From Ruminococcaceae bacterium KH2T8 (lineage in GTDB: Bacteria > Bacillota > Clostridia > Saccharofermentanales > Saccharofermentanaceae): a DNA stretch of 64,000 nucleotides. Location: contig FOIY01000001.1 in NCBI GenBank assembly GCA_900111435.1, forward strand, positions 806,001-870,000, written 5' to 3'. Positions 28,245-38,200 of the stretch are shown one piece after another (position 1 is the first letter of the stretch; every line of letters starts with the position of its first letter). The notes under the pieces are model-generated. The model saw only the letters and a list, made by a program, of their open reading frames with translations, made no database searches and was not told the origin of the DNA. The translations under genes and the position numbers were made by a program.

Positions 28245-28260
28245 GTACTGTTAACAGTAC
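28245..28260. promoter_or_regulatory. 16-bp perfect palindrome, candidate operator of the WYL regulator
   Basis: GTACTGTTAACAGTAC is a perfect 16-base palindrome in the 174-base divergent spacer, 22 bases before the WYL start codon and 72 bases before the -35 of the DUF1015 gene. Its position at the regulator's transcription start region suggests autoregulation, perhaps also control of the divergent module. Confidence 0.55.
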
Positions 28261-28332
28261 ACCAAAACTTCAAAAGAATTGCAACACCGTAAGTTTCGGA
28301 ACGGGTAGTTTTATGTCAATTGATACTTTCGG

Positions 28333-28361
28333 TCGAAAATCATCTCCGACCGTGCTAAAAT
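28333..28361 (+). promoter_or_regulatory. candidate promoter of the DUF1015-FAD-DUF2298 operon
   Basis: TCGAAA (28333-28338), 17 bases, then an extended -10 TGCTAAAAT (28353-28361), about 36 bases before the DUF1015 start codon. The -35 is weak; the extended -10 carries the prediction. Confidence 0.5.
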
Positions 28362-28396
28362 ACATATTACTTTTATTTTAATTAAGGGGTTTTATC

Positions 28397-29668
28397 ATGC
28401 TTATCAAGAATGAAATAGCACTCGCCGTTCCCGAGATACTTCTTCCGAAGGAAGGAACGGATCTTAAGAAGTGGGCTGTTATCGCCTGCGATCAGTTTAC
28501 ATCCGAGCCCGAATATTGGGATGCAGCCGACAAGCTCGTCGGAGATTCCGTATCCACATTAAGGATCGTCCTTCCTGAGGTATACCTCCCCAGAGAGACA
28601 GAGGCTTCCCTCACCAAGAGACTCGACAACATCGCTTCGACTATAGATAAGTACACTGCGAACGGAGTATGGCAGGATCCCAAGGAAGGATTCATCGTAC
28701 TCGACAGGAGCACATCGCTTCACCCTTCGAGAAAAGGTCTCATGATCGCCGTAGATCTCGAGCAGTACAGCTACGAGCCCGGCAACAAGGAAAAGATCAG
28801 AGCCACCGAGGGTACCGTACTGAGCAGGATCCCTCCCCGCGTAAGGATCAGGGCAAATGCCAAGGTTGAGGTTCCTCACATCATGCTCCTTATCGACGAC
28901 CCCGAAGATACGGTCATCGGCAAGGCATGGGATGCAGCTGTTGCAGCAGACCTTAAGCCCTGCTACGATACTGACCTCATGGCTGACTCCGGTCACATCA
29001 AGGGTTACTTCCTTGACAGTGATTCCGATATCGCAGCAGGCGTCATCGATGCACTCGATAACCTCCTTAAGAACAGCAGAGACGGTATGCTCTTCGCTGT
29101 CGGAGACGGCAACCACTCACTCGCATCCGCTAAGGCTCACTGGGACAACATCAAGAAGAACCTTAGCGAAGACGAGAAGAAAGTTCACCCCGCAAGATAT
29201 GCTCTTGCTGAAGCAGTCAATATCCACGACAAGGGACTCGATTTCGAGCCTATCCACAGAGTAGTATTCAAGGTTACTGCCGATAAGTTCCTCGCAGATG
29301 CCGAGAAATACTTTAAGGATAACGGATTCAAGGTATCCGATGCTCCCGTAGAAGGCGAGCAGGGATTCACCGTGATTGGCGGCGACAAGGATATATTTGT
29401 CAGCCTTTCAAATCCTCCCCACTCATTGAGCGTAGGTTCCGTTCAGGGATTTATCGACAGGATGGGTTATGAGGTCGACTACATTCACGGAGAAGATTCC
29501 GTCAGAAAGCTCACGGGCACTGCAAATACGGGAATCCTTCTTCCCAACGTCAGCAAGGATTCATTCTTCGATACGATCTGCGAAGAGGGAGTATTCCCCA
29601 GAAAGACTTTCTCCATGGGAGAAGCTTTCGAAAAGAGATTCTATTTTGAGGCTAAGAGGATAGATTGA
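28397..29668 (+). CDS. DUF1015 family protein
   Basis: A 423-residue cytoplasmic protein of the DUF1015 family. The family is recognised from the start (VPEILLPKEGTDLKKWAVIA), the YVYRQ-like regions and especially the near-invariant DGNHSLASAKAHW around residue 236, which corresponds to the family DGHHRY motif. The biochemical function of this family is not established to my knowledge; it is widespread in Clostridia. A GGGG site precedes the ATG. Its stop codon shares one base with the start of the FAD oxidoreductase gene (TGATG), so translation is coupled. Confidence 0.85.
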   Translation: MLIKNEIALAVPEILLPKEGTDLKKWAVIACDQFTSEPEYWDAADKLVGDSVSTLRIVLPEVYLPRETEASLTKRLDNIASTIDKYTANGVWQDPKEGFIVLDRSTSLHPSRKGLMIAVDLEQYSYEPGNKEKIRATEGTVLSRIPPRVRIRANAKVEVPHIMLLIDDPEDTVIGKAWDAAVAADLKPCYDTDLMADSGHIKGYFLDSDSDIAAGVIDALDNLLKNSRDGMLFAVGDGNHSLASAKAHWDNIKKNLSEDEKKVHPARYALAEAVNIHDKGLDFEPIHRVVFKVTADKFLADAEKYFKDNGFKVSDAPVEGEQGFTVIGGDKDIFVSLSNPPHSLSVGSVQGFIDRMGYEVDYIHGEDSVRKLTGTANTGILLPNVSKDSFFDTICEEGVFPRKTFSMGEAFEKRFYFEAKRID

Positions 29669-30762
29669 TGAATGACAGAAAAACGGTTCTGATCGTCGGA
29701 GCCGGATTATCCGGTCTCGTCTGCGGAATGCGCCTTTCAAAAGCAGGATTCGATGTTCATATCGTCGAAGAGCTCACATATCCCGGAGGCCTTCTGGCTT
29801 CCAGCCGTATCGGCAAGGAATATCTCGAGCTCCTGCCCCATCACCTGAGGAAGACCGACCGTGCCCTTTTGTCCCTTGCAAAGGAAGAAGGACTCACGGT
29901 CGACTGGTTTGATTCGCTCTGGTACGGCAGGGCATCCAGAAGGAAAGTCGGATATTTCCCGGGCGGATTTGCGAGCCTTATAAATATCCTGATCCAGGAT
30001 ATCACCGATAACGGCGGAAGGATCTCATATTCCACCACCGTATCCGAGATCGCATCACGAGGCGAAGGAGAGCACTCGGGATATGTTACATCCTGCGTAC
30101 TCAATAATTCGGGCAGCGTAGAGATCGAGAGCGACTACGTGATCTTTACGGGATCATGCCGTTCTTTCGTTAACTGCAGCCACGGACTTCCGATCCCGAT
30201 CAACAGCCGTGACCAGCTCATGAACATCACGTATAAGGCCAGCATAAGTATCATGATGGTATTGAAGAGATGCCCTTCCGAGGTGTACTTCCAGCGTCTT
30301 GATACAAATGCTCCGTTCAACAGGATCGTTAATCATTCAAATGTATTCGGTACGAGATCATACGGCGGCAACATCGTATATCTCGTGGGAACATGTTCGA
30401 TATCCGATTCTTTGTGGATCGCATCCGACGAAGAGATCATGGAGAAGTATTTCTCCGCCTTCCACAAGATGTATCCCGTCATAAAAAAGTCGGATATCAA
30501 GTCCTGGCGTCTCACCAAGAACAGATATGCCGTATCGGAAAGATACCCCGAGCAGTTCCTCTGCACGCCTGCAGAGAATATGTACATCTGTGCATCCGGG
30601 CTTACCAAGTTCTCTACTTCGGCTATCCCCGAGAACCGCATGGATGATATTGTCAGTCTCGCCAACGAGATCTGCAAAAAAGTAATAGAAACGGCAAAGA
30701 CGGAGCACGGTGACGACAATAATCCCGTTGTTACGCCTATAGCCGAAGGGATGATAATATGA
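29668..30762 (+). CDS. FAD/NAD-binding amine-oxidase-type oxidoreductase
   Basis: A 364-residue flavoprotein with the N-terminal dinucleotide motif VLIVGAGLSGLVCGMRLSKA and the second glycine-rich element EELTYPGGLLASS, the pattern of the protoporphyrinogen oxidase / phytoene desaturase / UDP-galactopyranose mutase superfamily. The C-terminal FAD-closing motif appears as MYICASGLTKFSTSAIPENR. It is short for the amine-oxidase group (usually 430-500). The substrate is not evident; tight coupling (4-base ATGA overlap) with a DUF2298 membrane protein suggests a lipid- or sugar-linked substrate, which is inference. The ATG at 29668 is preferred over an upstream TTG at 29665. Confidence 0.75.
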   Translation: MNDRKTVLIVGAGLSGLVCGMRLSKAGFDVHIVEELTYPGGLLASSRIGKEYLELLPHHLRKTDRALLSLAKEEGLTVDWFDSLWYGRASRRKVGYFPGGFASLINILIQDITDNGGRISYSTTVSEIASRGEGEHSGYVTSCVLNNSGSVEIESDYVIFTGSCRSFVNCSHGLPIPINSRDQLMNITYKASISIMMVLKRCPSEVYFQRLDTNAPFNRIVNHSNVFGTRSYGGNIVYLVGTCSISDSLWIASDEEIMEKYFSAFHKMYPVIKKSDIKSWRLTKNRYAVSERYPEQFLCTPAENMYICASGLTKFSTSAIPENRMDDIVSLANEICKKVIETAKTEHGDDNNPVVTPIAEGMII

Positions 30763-33449
30763 GTTCTTCCAAACAAAAGAATCAGCCGGCAGACAGCTAT
30801 ATAAAAGCGCTGCTGTTCCTGATACCTATCGCCGCGATCATGATTCTCGGCTCGTACCTCATGGGCACTTCCAATGCACTTATTCTGCTCAGATGGTTCC
30901 TTATCCTGGTACTCTTCGGAGTCATCGCATATCCGTTCTCCTGCTACCTTTTTAAGGACCTCGGCAGCGGCGGATTCTTCCTCGGTAAGGTCTTAGGTAT
31001 CACAGGTGTGTCGCTGATCGTATGGACGCTTACCTACTGTAAGATCTTTAAGTTCACGACCCTCTTCACGGTAATATCGGCTCTGCTCCTTGCGGCGGCT
31101 TTCTATGTGCCAAAGAGGTTCAGGGAAGCAATGTTCGAAAGGATCGCGCAACCTGATACCATCACGCGGATCGCTCTCGAAGAGACCGTCTTCGCAGTAG
31201 TATTCGTATATCTTTGCTACTTCAAGGGAATGCTCCCAGACATCAACGGTCAGGAGAAGTTCATGGACTACGGCTTCATCATGTCCATGCTCAGGAACCC
31301 TTCCCTTCCCGCACTCGATATGTGGCTTTCGGGCTATAACATCAACTACTACTATTTCGGTCAGTTCATGTATGCGATGCTCATAAAGGTTTCGGGCATC
31401 AGGCCTTCTATCGGCTATAACATCGCGATGTGTTCATCTATCGCCATTCCTTTTGCAATGTGCTACTCGATCGGCTGTTACCTTATCGAGCTCGCTAAGA
31501 AATGCGGTATGAAGTGCGTAAAGTACACGGAGCATATCGTCGGCATCTTCACGGGACTTGCCGTAATGATCTTCGGTAATTCCCACTCCTGGTATTACGA
31601 TGAGAACAGCATCGGTAACGGTCTTTTGAAGAACTGGGCATATACCCGTCCTTTCGGCATCAATGTAGGAAAGATCGACGGTTTCTTCTACCCTGACAGC
31701 ACACGCTATATCGGCTATAATCCCGATTCTACACTGATCCAGGGCATAGCTAACGGAGGAGATCGTACTATCGAGGAATTCCCTTTCTATTCCTATCTGA
31801 TCGGCGACCTTCATGCACATGTTGTATCCACTATGATCGTACTCCTTATAATGGCTGTATGTATCGCACTCGTAGCGCGCACGTTCTCGCTACCCGTAAC
31901 GGAGCGTCTTCCCCTCGGGCAGAATCAGTACCCTATTCTCTTCATGGTCAAGAAAGAAATGAAGAGAGATTATATAAAGCACATGATCCTAACGGTCATC
32001 ACACCCGAAACGGTCGCTTTCGCGCTGCTCCTCGGATGCGCTCAGATGACGAATTACTGGGATTTCCTTATCTATTTCATCTTCTGCTCCATGGCTATGC
32101 TCGTAGCGGGTACTTTGAGGTCACAGCAATTTGCAAATGCTCCCGGTATTGCATCATTTATCCTGGCGCTTACGGGCATACTTCTTACCTATCTGAAATT
32201 CGGCAGGATGCCTTTGATCCATGTGGGTCTCCAGGCACTCCTCTTTATCTTCCTTCTGGCAGTGACGTTGCTCTATCCCAATGCGCTCTCAAGGACAGCA
32301 TCGGGCATGGGCTTTATCTTTACTGTCGCTCACGCGGTCGCTCTTCCCTTTAACCTGAACTTTGATATGATCTCGAACAGCGTAGCAAGATGTGTTAATC
32401 ACTCCGCACCTTTCCAGCTGTTTATCCTCTGGGGAACTCACATCGTCATTACTGTGACGTTCCTGGTATTCGTTATCGTCTTCAAGAACTACAGATATAC
32501 TTCCGGAAAGAGATCCGGCGAGATCATCGGACAGGAGAAGATCGCCGCTGAATCCCCTAACCCCGTAAGAAAGTTCCTTATGGTAAGAAACATCGCGGAT
32601 GTGTTCGTCTGCGGCATGGTAGTCGTAGGTATCCTGATGCTCATCGCACCTGAGATCATATACGTAAGGGATATCTACACGGGCGGCTTCCTTCGCGCCA
32701 ATACGATGTTCAAGTTCACTTACGCGGGCTTTATCATCCTTTCCGTCGCAATGATCTACTCTATCGCAAGACTCTTCTGGACGGTAGGAAAGAACGGCAG
32801 ATACAATACGGCATCGTTCTTTATCGCGATCCTCTTCTTCCTGTTCCTCTTCATCCCCGCCCACTATACGGGAGTCGCTCTTAAGCAAAGATGCGGAGAC
32901 CTGAGCAGAGATAACTTCAAGACGCTTGACGGTGTCGCTTATACAGTCAATTACTCGAGCCACTATACAGGCACCATACAATCCGGAAATCTCATGGAAT
33001 ATATGGATGCTATCAACTGGTTCAATACGAGTGTCTCCGGCCCTCACGTTATCCTTGAGACTTACGGAGAGAGCTATACGGACTACAATATCATTTCGGC
33101 ATATACGGGTCTTCAGACAGTCTGCGGATGGCAGACTCATGAGTGGCTCTGGAGATTCCACGGTGTCGTCGATCCTCAGACCGATCTTCTCATCGCGGAT
33201 CCCGATTATAACGTCTGGGATATATACCTGACTCCGAGATATCGCGACATCGCTACGGTCTATACCAGCGATAATCCCGACGAGATACGAGAGATACTCG
33301 ACAGATATAATGTGGATTATGTCATCATAGGTGATATGGAACGCGACAGATTCAATATGGATAATACCGCTACGATATCTTCGCTCGGCTCCATCGAATT
33401 CTCATCGGGCGACCTTATGGTCGTAAAGATAGATCGACAGCCTGCCTGA
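30759..33449 (+). CDS. DUF2298 (YYY-domain) polytopic membrane protein
   Basis: An 896-residue integral membrane protein with roughly 14-16 hydrophobic helices. It is assigned to the DUF2298 / Chlor_Arch_YYY family from the diagnostic WLSGYNINYYYFGQFMYAML near residue 190, preceded by the acidic FMDYGFIMSM loop, and the later DLHAHV and GGFLRANTMFKFTYAG motifs. The C-terminal 170 residues are a soluble extracytoplasmic domain (EYMDAINWFNTSVSGPHVILE to the end), as in GT39/PMT-like glycosyltransferases. I infer a polyprenyl-linked sugar transferase. It overlaps the flavoprotein gene by 4 bases and its 3' end overlaps the convergent pseudouridine synthase gene by 35 bases. Confidence 0.85.
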   Translation: MSSSKQKNQPADSYIKALLFLIPIAAIMILGSYLMGTSNALILLRWFLILVLFGVIAYPFSCYLFKDLGSGGFFLGKVLGITGVSLIVWTLTYCKIFKFTTLFTVISALLLAAAFYVPKRFREAMFERIAQPDTITRIALEETVFAVVFVYLCYFKGMLPDINGQEKFMDYGFIMSMLRNPSLPALDMWLSGYNINYYYFGQFMYAMLIKVSGIRPSIGYNIAMCSSIAIPFAMCYSIGCYLIELAKKCGMKCVKYTEHIVGIFTGLAVMIFGNSHSWYYDENSIGNGLLKNWAYTRPFGINVGKIDGFFYPDSTRYIGYNPDSTLIQGIANGGDRTIEEFPFYSYLIGDLHAHVVSTMIVLLIMAVCIALVARTFSLPVTERLPLGQNQYPILFMVKKEMKRDYIKHMILTVITPETVAFALLLGCAQMTNYWDFLIYFIFCSMAMLVAGTLRSQQFANAPGIASFILALTGILLTYLKFGRMPLIHVGLQALLFIFLLAVTLLYPNALSRTASGMGFIFTVAHAVALPFNLNFDMISNSVARCVNHSAPFQLFILWGTHIVITVTFLVFVIVFKNYRYTSGKRSGEIIGQEKIAAESPNPVRKFLMVRNIADVFVCGMVVVGILMLIAPEIIYVRDIYTGGFLRANTMFKFTYAGFIILSVAMIYSIARLFWTVGKNGRYNTASFFIAILFFLFLFIPAHYTGVALKQRCGDLSRDNFKTLDGVAYTVNYSSHYTGTIQSGNLMEYMDAINWFNTSVSGPHVILETYGESYTDYNIISAYTGLQTVCGWQTHEWLWRFHGVVDPQTDLLIADPDYNVWDIYLTPRYRDIATVYTSDNPDEIREILDRYNVDYVIIGDMERDRFNMDNTATISSLGSIEFSSGDLMVVKIDRQPA

Positions 33450-34041
33450 TCTCTTCTTCGGAGAAAAGATCCCACGGAGAGCTTTCGAAAGGCTCGTGCC
33501 CGAGATCCATCTCTTCCCCCGTTACGGGATGCTCAAAAAACAAACGGGCGGCATAAAGGCCAATAGCACCTTTATGCCTGCTTCCGTATTTTCCGTCTCC
33601 GAATAAAGGGTGTTTCCTCGATGCGAACTGAACCCTTATCTGATGCGTCCTTCCTGTTATCGGACGTACAGTGACCAGGGACAGATCCTTCTCGGCGTTA
33701 TAAGCGACCTGCTCATAGATGAGCTCGGCATCCCTTACGCCGTTTCTCATCCTCTTTACAGGAAAGCTCTTATTCTTTCTTCTGTCATGAAGCAGGAGAT
33801 CCTTCATTGTGCCGCGCACATCATCACCTTCGAAATGTCCGCTCACGACAGCAAGATACTGCTTATCGTAGCTGTCGGATAATGACTGAACGCGACTTTT
33901 ATCCTTGGCCAGCAGCATCAGGCCTCCAACCGGCTTATCAAGCCTTCCGACAGGACTTCCGGCGAGTTTCTCACTGTCTTCCCCGGGAAGCTTTTCATAT
34001 ATCATGACTATATCGTCTTCGAATAAGACTTTTCCGTTCAT
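33415..34041 (-). CDS. RluA-family pseudouridine synthase, short form
   Basis: A 208-residue RNA pseudouridine synthase without an N-terminal S4 domain. The catalytic Asp lies in VGRLDKPVGGLMLLAKD near residue 35, and the family motifs ITGRTHQIRVQFASRKHPLFG and GDGKYG follow. Single-domain members of this size are like the RluA/TruC type; the RNA target cannot be assigned. It begins one base after the GH32 gene stop, so it is cotranscribed with it. Its last 35 bases are antisense to the end of the DUF2298 gene. Confidence 0.88.
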   Translation of the reverse strand: MNGKVLFEDDIVMIYEKLPGEDSEKLAGSPVGRLDKPVGGLMLLAKDKSRVQSLSDSYDKQYLAVVSGHFEGDDVRGTMKDLLLHDRRKNKSFPVKRMRNGVRDAELIYEQVAYNAEKDLSLVTVRPITGRTHQIRVQFASRKHPLFGDGKYGSRHKGAIGLYAARLFFEHPVTGEEMDLGHEPFESSPWDLFSEEEIRQAVDLSLRP

Positions 34042-34042
34042 A

Positions 34043-35128
34043 TCAGCATATATATGTAGTGATGTTCTCTTTACCGCCGTTAAGGAACACCTCCACTACT
34101 CCTACATCTTCAAGTATCGCCATCTCAGGCTCTTCGGCATACGGCCTGTCCAGGATCGTATGACCTTCGAACATGACCCGCAACCTGCCATTATCGTATG
34201 ACACGAACCTGCTCTCTTTCTTTAAGAGAGGGCACGCCTCCTCTACCGGGAACATTATGAGTTCGTCATTAAGATTGAGTTCCAGCTGCCTCGGGATAGT
34301 AAATGCGCCTACCTGCTTTTGTCCCGAACCTGCCCTCCTGTTCCAATTATACATCCAGGCGATCAGTATCCTTCTGCCCTTATCATCCTCGAATGTCTGG
34401 GGCGCGTAGAAATCAGGACCCGTCTCGAGCGCAAAGAAAGGATCTTCCGGGTTATCGAAAGTGAACGTCTCCCCGTCAAAATCCCCGAGTGCAAAGCATA
34501 CTCTGTGCGGCAGGGATACGATAGACGAGAACATCATCACATACTTATCCTCGAGCGGGAATATATCAGGGCACTCGATGCACGAACCGAACTTCCTGTC
34601 CGATAGCAATTCGCCGACATATGTCCAGTCAAGAAGATCATCAGACTTGAAGAGCAGGAGCTTGGCGATATTCTCTTTGCCCGCACCGACTACCATTCGG
34701 TAGCTGCCTTCATATTCGAAGACCTTCGGATCACGAAAGTCCTTATTATCACCAAGCGGAGAATTCCTGATAACGGGATTACCTTCGTATTTGGTAAATG
34801 TTACCCCGTCATCTGTCCATGCTACGGACTGGGTCTGTCCCATCTCCTCCGATACAGAAGTATAAAACAGATAAAGCCTTCCGTCCTTTACTATCGCGGA
34901 CCCCGAAAAGCATCCGCCGGAATTCTCATAAGGCATATCGGGAAACATAGCTATAGGCTGCTCCTCCCAATGAATAAGATCACTGCTGACCGTGTGCCCC
35001 CAGTGCATCTGACCCCATCTCGGGGCATATGGGTAATGCTGAAAGAAAGCATGGTACTTTCCCTTGAAGAATACGAGTCCGTTAGGATCGTTCATCCAAC
35101 CTTCGTTATTCTTGAAATGATAATACAT
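34043..35128 (-). CDS. glycoside hydrolase family 32 (sucrose/fructan hydrolase), short
   Basis: A 361-residue five-bladed propeller beta-fructosidase. The three catalytic signatures are present: nucleophile in WMNDPNG (residues 11-17), transition-state stabiliser in FRDPK near 142 and acid/base in ECPDIF near 188. GH32 enzymes usually have 450-500 residues with a C-terminal beta-sandwich; here only about 50-60 residues follow the propeller, though the sandwich-like motif VGVVEVFLNGG is kept. No signal peptide, so it acts on internal sucrose, sucrose-6-phosphate or short fructans. No sugar transporter or kinase gene is next to it. Confidence 0.9.
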   Translation of the reverse strand: MYYHFKNNEGWMNDPNGLVFFKGKYHAFFQHYPYAPRWGQMHWGHTVSSDLIHWEEQPIAMFPDMPYENSGGCFSGSAIVKDGRLYLFYTSVSEEMGQTQSVAWTDDGVTFTKYEGNPVIRNSPLGDNKDFRDPKVFEYEGSYRMVVGAGKENIAKLLLFKSDDLLDWTYVGELLSDRKFGSCIECPDIFPLEDKYVMMFSSIVSLPHRVCFALGDFDGETFTFDNPEDPFFALETGPDFYAPQTFEDDKGRRILIAWMYNWNRRAGSGQKQVGAFTIPRQLELNLNDELIMFPVEEACPLLKKESRFVSYDNGRLRVMFEGHTILDRPYAEEPEMAILEDVGVVEVFLNGGKENITTYIC

Positions 35129-35158
35129 ACATTACCTCGTAAATATCCTTCTTTACTG

Positions 35159-35190
35159 AAAGAGACGCTGAATAACTACAGCGTCTCTTT
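35159..35190 (-). terminator. hairpin terminator after the pseudo-PP2C gene
   Basis: A perfect 12-pair stem (AAAGAGACGCTG / CAGCGTCTCTTT, 8-base loop) lies 37 bases downstream of the 1016-residue protein gene and upstream of the GH32 gene. The T-tract on the minus strand (CTCTTTC) is partly inside the stem; likely an intrinsic terminator. Confidence 0.7.
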
Positions 35191-35226
35191 CGTTCATAAC
35201 ACCCTGATCGATGATTTTTTCTTAGA

Positions 35227-38200
35227 TCAAGCTTCCGTTGCCTCTGTCTCCGAGGTCTCTTCGGGAGCTGCCGTTTCATCGGTTGCCTCTGTCTCACCTG
35301 CCGAAGCGGAGCCTACCTGGAATGTAACGGGGATCGTACCGTCAAGAACACCTACGGGAGGAAGGAGAAGCATATCTCCGTTGCTCGGTGTGTAGTCGGC
35401 AGCAAGGCCGTTATAGTTGATGATGACTGCGATCCTGGGATCAGCTTCATTCTCGAGATCATCGATACCATATACCTGATGGAAAAGATCCCACCATGTT
35501 CTGAAACCGATGTAATCATCCTGGAAGTGGAAATAACCGATAGGAGCGGAAGGATCAGCTGCGGTCGTCTCCACGGGAGCTGCTGTTGTCGTCTCCTCGG
35601 TCTCCTCCGTTGTTACGGAAACATCGCTCGGATCAGTCGCCTTGCCCTCAACCTTATGGCTGCAGGATCTTACTATAGCGGAGATAAGCACGATAAAGAG
35701 GATAAAACAGATAACAACAAATGCCAGGAACATATATCCGTTGCGGTTGAGCTTTGGAAGCTTTCTTCCGGGACCCTTGCCGTTACCGTTTCCTGCACCT
35801 GAACCGGCAGTAACGGGTCTCTTGGCAGGACCTGCTCCTCCGGGCCTCTGACCGCCCTGAGGACGGGATGCTCCGGGCCTTGCCGAAGCAGCTGCGCCGG
35901 ATGTAGCTGCAGCGGCCGTAGCAGTCGCAGCGGCTGCCGCGGGAGCTGCCGACGAAGCAGCGTCGCTCGCATACTCTTCATTTTCATCTATACCGAGGAT
36001 CGCATTGATCCAATCGTTATCCTGTGTTGCCTGGGGCTGTTCCTCAGCGGGCTGAGCATAACCGCCCTGCTGGTATGCGGCATTGGGATCCTCGTATGAC
36101 TGGTACTGACCGGGCTGATACTGATAGCCGTTGTCGTAAGACTCATACTGCTGTCCTTCATTGCCGAAAGACTGATAAGGCGCCGGTTGCTCAGGCTCTG
36201 CATACTGCTGAACCTCAGGCTCGGGCTCTGCCATATTCTCGTTCTCAACATACTGACCGTAGGAATAAACATCCGAAGCGGCGGTATTGATCGGCTCCTC
36301 AGAGCTTACCGCATTAACCGGTGTATCGAATGTATTGCCGTCAAAGAGAGGCATATCCGGAATATCAGATGCTTTCTCAGTTTCCTTGGGTTCATCGGAG
36401 AATGTATCTACGTGATTCTCGAAAGGAAGTTCAAACTTATCTTCAGAAGGTTCTTCTTCCGCCTTCTCGGGCTCAGCTGCAGGCTCTTCCTCCTTAGTTG
36501 TCTCGGGGAAATCTACTGCGAGCTTATCCTTTTCCTGAAGTTCGGGCTTATCCGAAGGGATCTCGAAATCAGGTACGGGGATCTCACTTACGGGATCTTC
36601 CTTAGCCTCTTCACTGACTTCGGGTGCGGAAGCATTCTCATCGTCACCGAAGACGAGAGGTACCGCATTCTGCATCTCATTACTGTCACCTACACTGTAG
36701 GGATCGAAAGATGCCGTAGTGCTTGTATCGGAATCAGTATTAAACTTGATCTCTTCGCTTCCCTGAGAAAATACGATCTCATCGGAACCGGCTGCGGGTG
36801 TCTTGTTATCTTCCACTTCTGACTTCACCTCGTTGCCTTCGTTGAGCTCCTTAAGAGCAGCCTCAATAATATCTTCCGATTTAATTGTACTATTATTATC
36901 GTTATTTTCAAAAGTTCTGAAGAAATCCGCATCGAGCTTCTCGATCGGCTTTGTCTTATCGTTGTCATCTTCCTCGATGATGGTCGGAGTAGCGGAAACT
37001 ATCTTCTCTGTTGCCGCCTCAGCCTCGGGAGCAGTCTCAAAAGGATTAAATCCGCCGCTTACGAAAGGCGATTCCTCGATAACGGGCTCTTCCTTGAGTT
37101 CATCCTTCTTGAGCGTATCCTCAAAGAGACTCTTCATCATCTCTTCAGCCGACAGTTCAACAGCAGGCTCCGTGCTCACCGAAGTATCAAGGAACTCAAC
37201 GCCAGCGTCTTTCTTATCATCCGAAGAAGCGGGATCGAGCTCTATTCCCTTATCTGCCGATGCAACCTGATTCTCGGAAGGTGCAACGGGAGAAGGGATC
37301 TTGTCACCGAACATGATAGCTGCACCGGCAGCACCTGCTGCGGCAGCGGCTGCGCCTGCTTCGGCAGTCTTAAGTCCGCTCGTGAAGCCTGCATCGGCAA
37401 TAGCGGCAGATGCAGCGCCTACTACACCGCCCTCTGTCGTAGACTCGATGCTCATCTCGGAAAGGTCTTCTTCCTTATTCTTCTTTCTGAAGCCGAAGAG
37501 TCCCTTCTTATCTTCATTTGTTACGCTCTCTACGAAAGAGATCGAGAACTGCATGGGAACGTTGGGCATTCTTGCGGAAGCCTGAGTGATGATAACGCCT
37601 GCAGCGTCACACTGATCTTCAGCCTCAGCGAGGATCCTGAGCATCTCCCTCTGACCTAATGCATCGTAGATCTCCTTATTACAGAGGATGATGCAGTCAT
37701 CGGGTGAAAGCGTAAAGAAGTTCGACCAGAGAGCATTAGCCGTCTTGGAAGAACAGTAGTACATGAAATCTCCTACCCTGTTACCGTTGCTGTCGATGGG
37801 CTCCATAGGGATGCCTGCATCGGTAAGAGGGAAAAGAGTATCGTCTCTGTATAAAAATGCAAGACCGCTTCCGATCGTAACGGCGAAAGCCTCTGCGTCT
37901 CTTACGATAACACCTGAGAAGTAAGGAGCTCTGTCATTACCGTCCTGAAGCTTCATCTTTCCCGTGATATCTACTGCCGTAGAAAGGAAACCTTCGATCA
38001 TTCCGTCGATCTCCTTGCGGCCGAACTTTACGTCATTACATGTTCCTCTGAGCTGAGGCTCGTAAGGAGGAAGTGTGCCCGGTTCATATTCGGGGATCGT
38101 AGGATGTGCGAAAACCGAGAAGAAAAATCCTCTCTCTTCTTTGTCGATAGTGATGTCTGCCTGTCTTGCTTCGCGCTTTCCGAATAAACGTCCGTCTATA

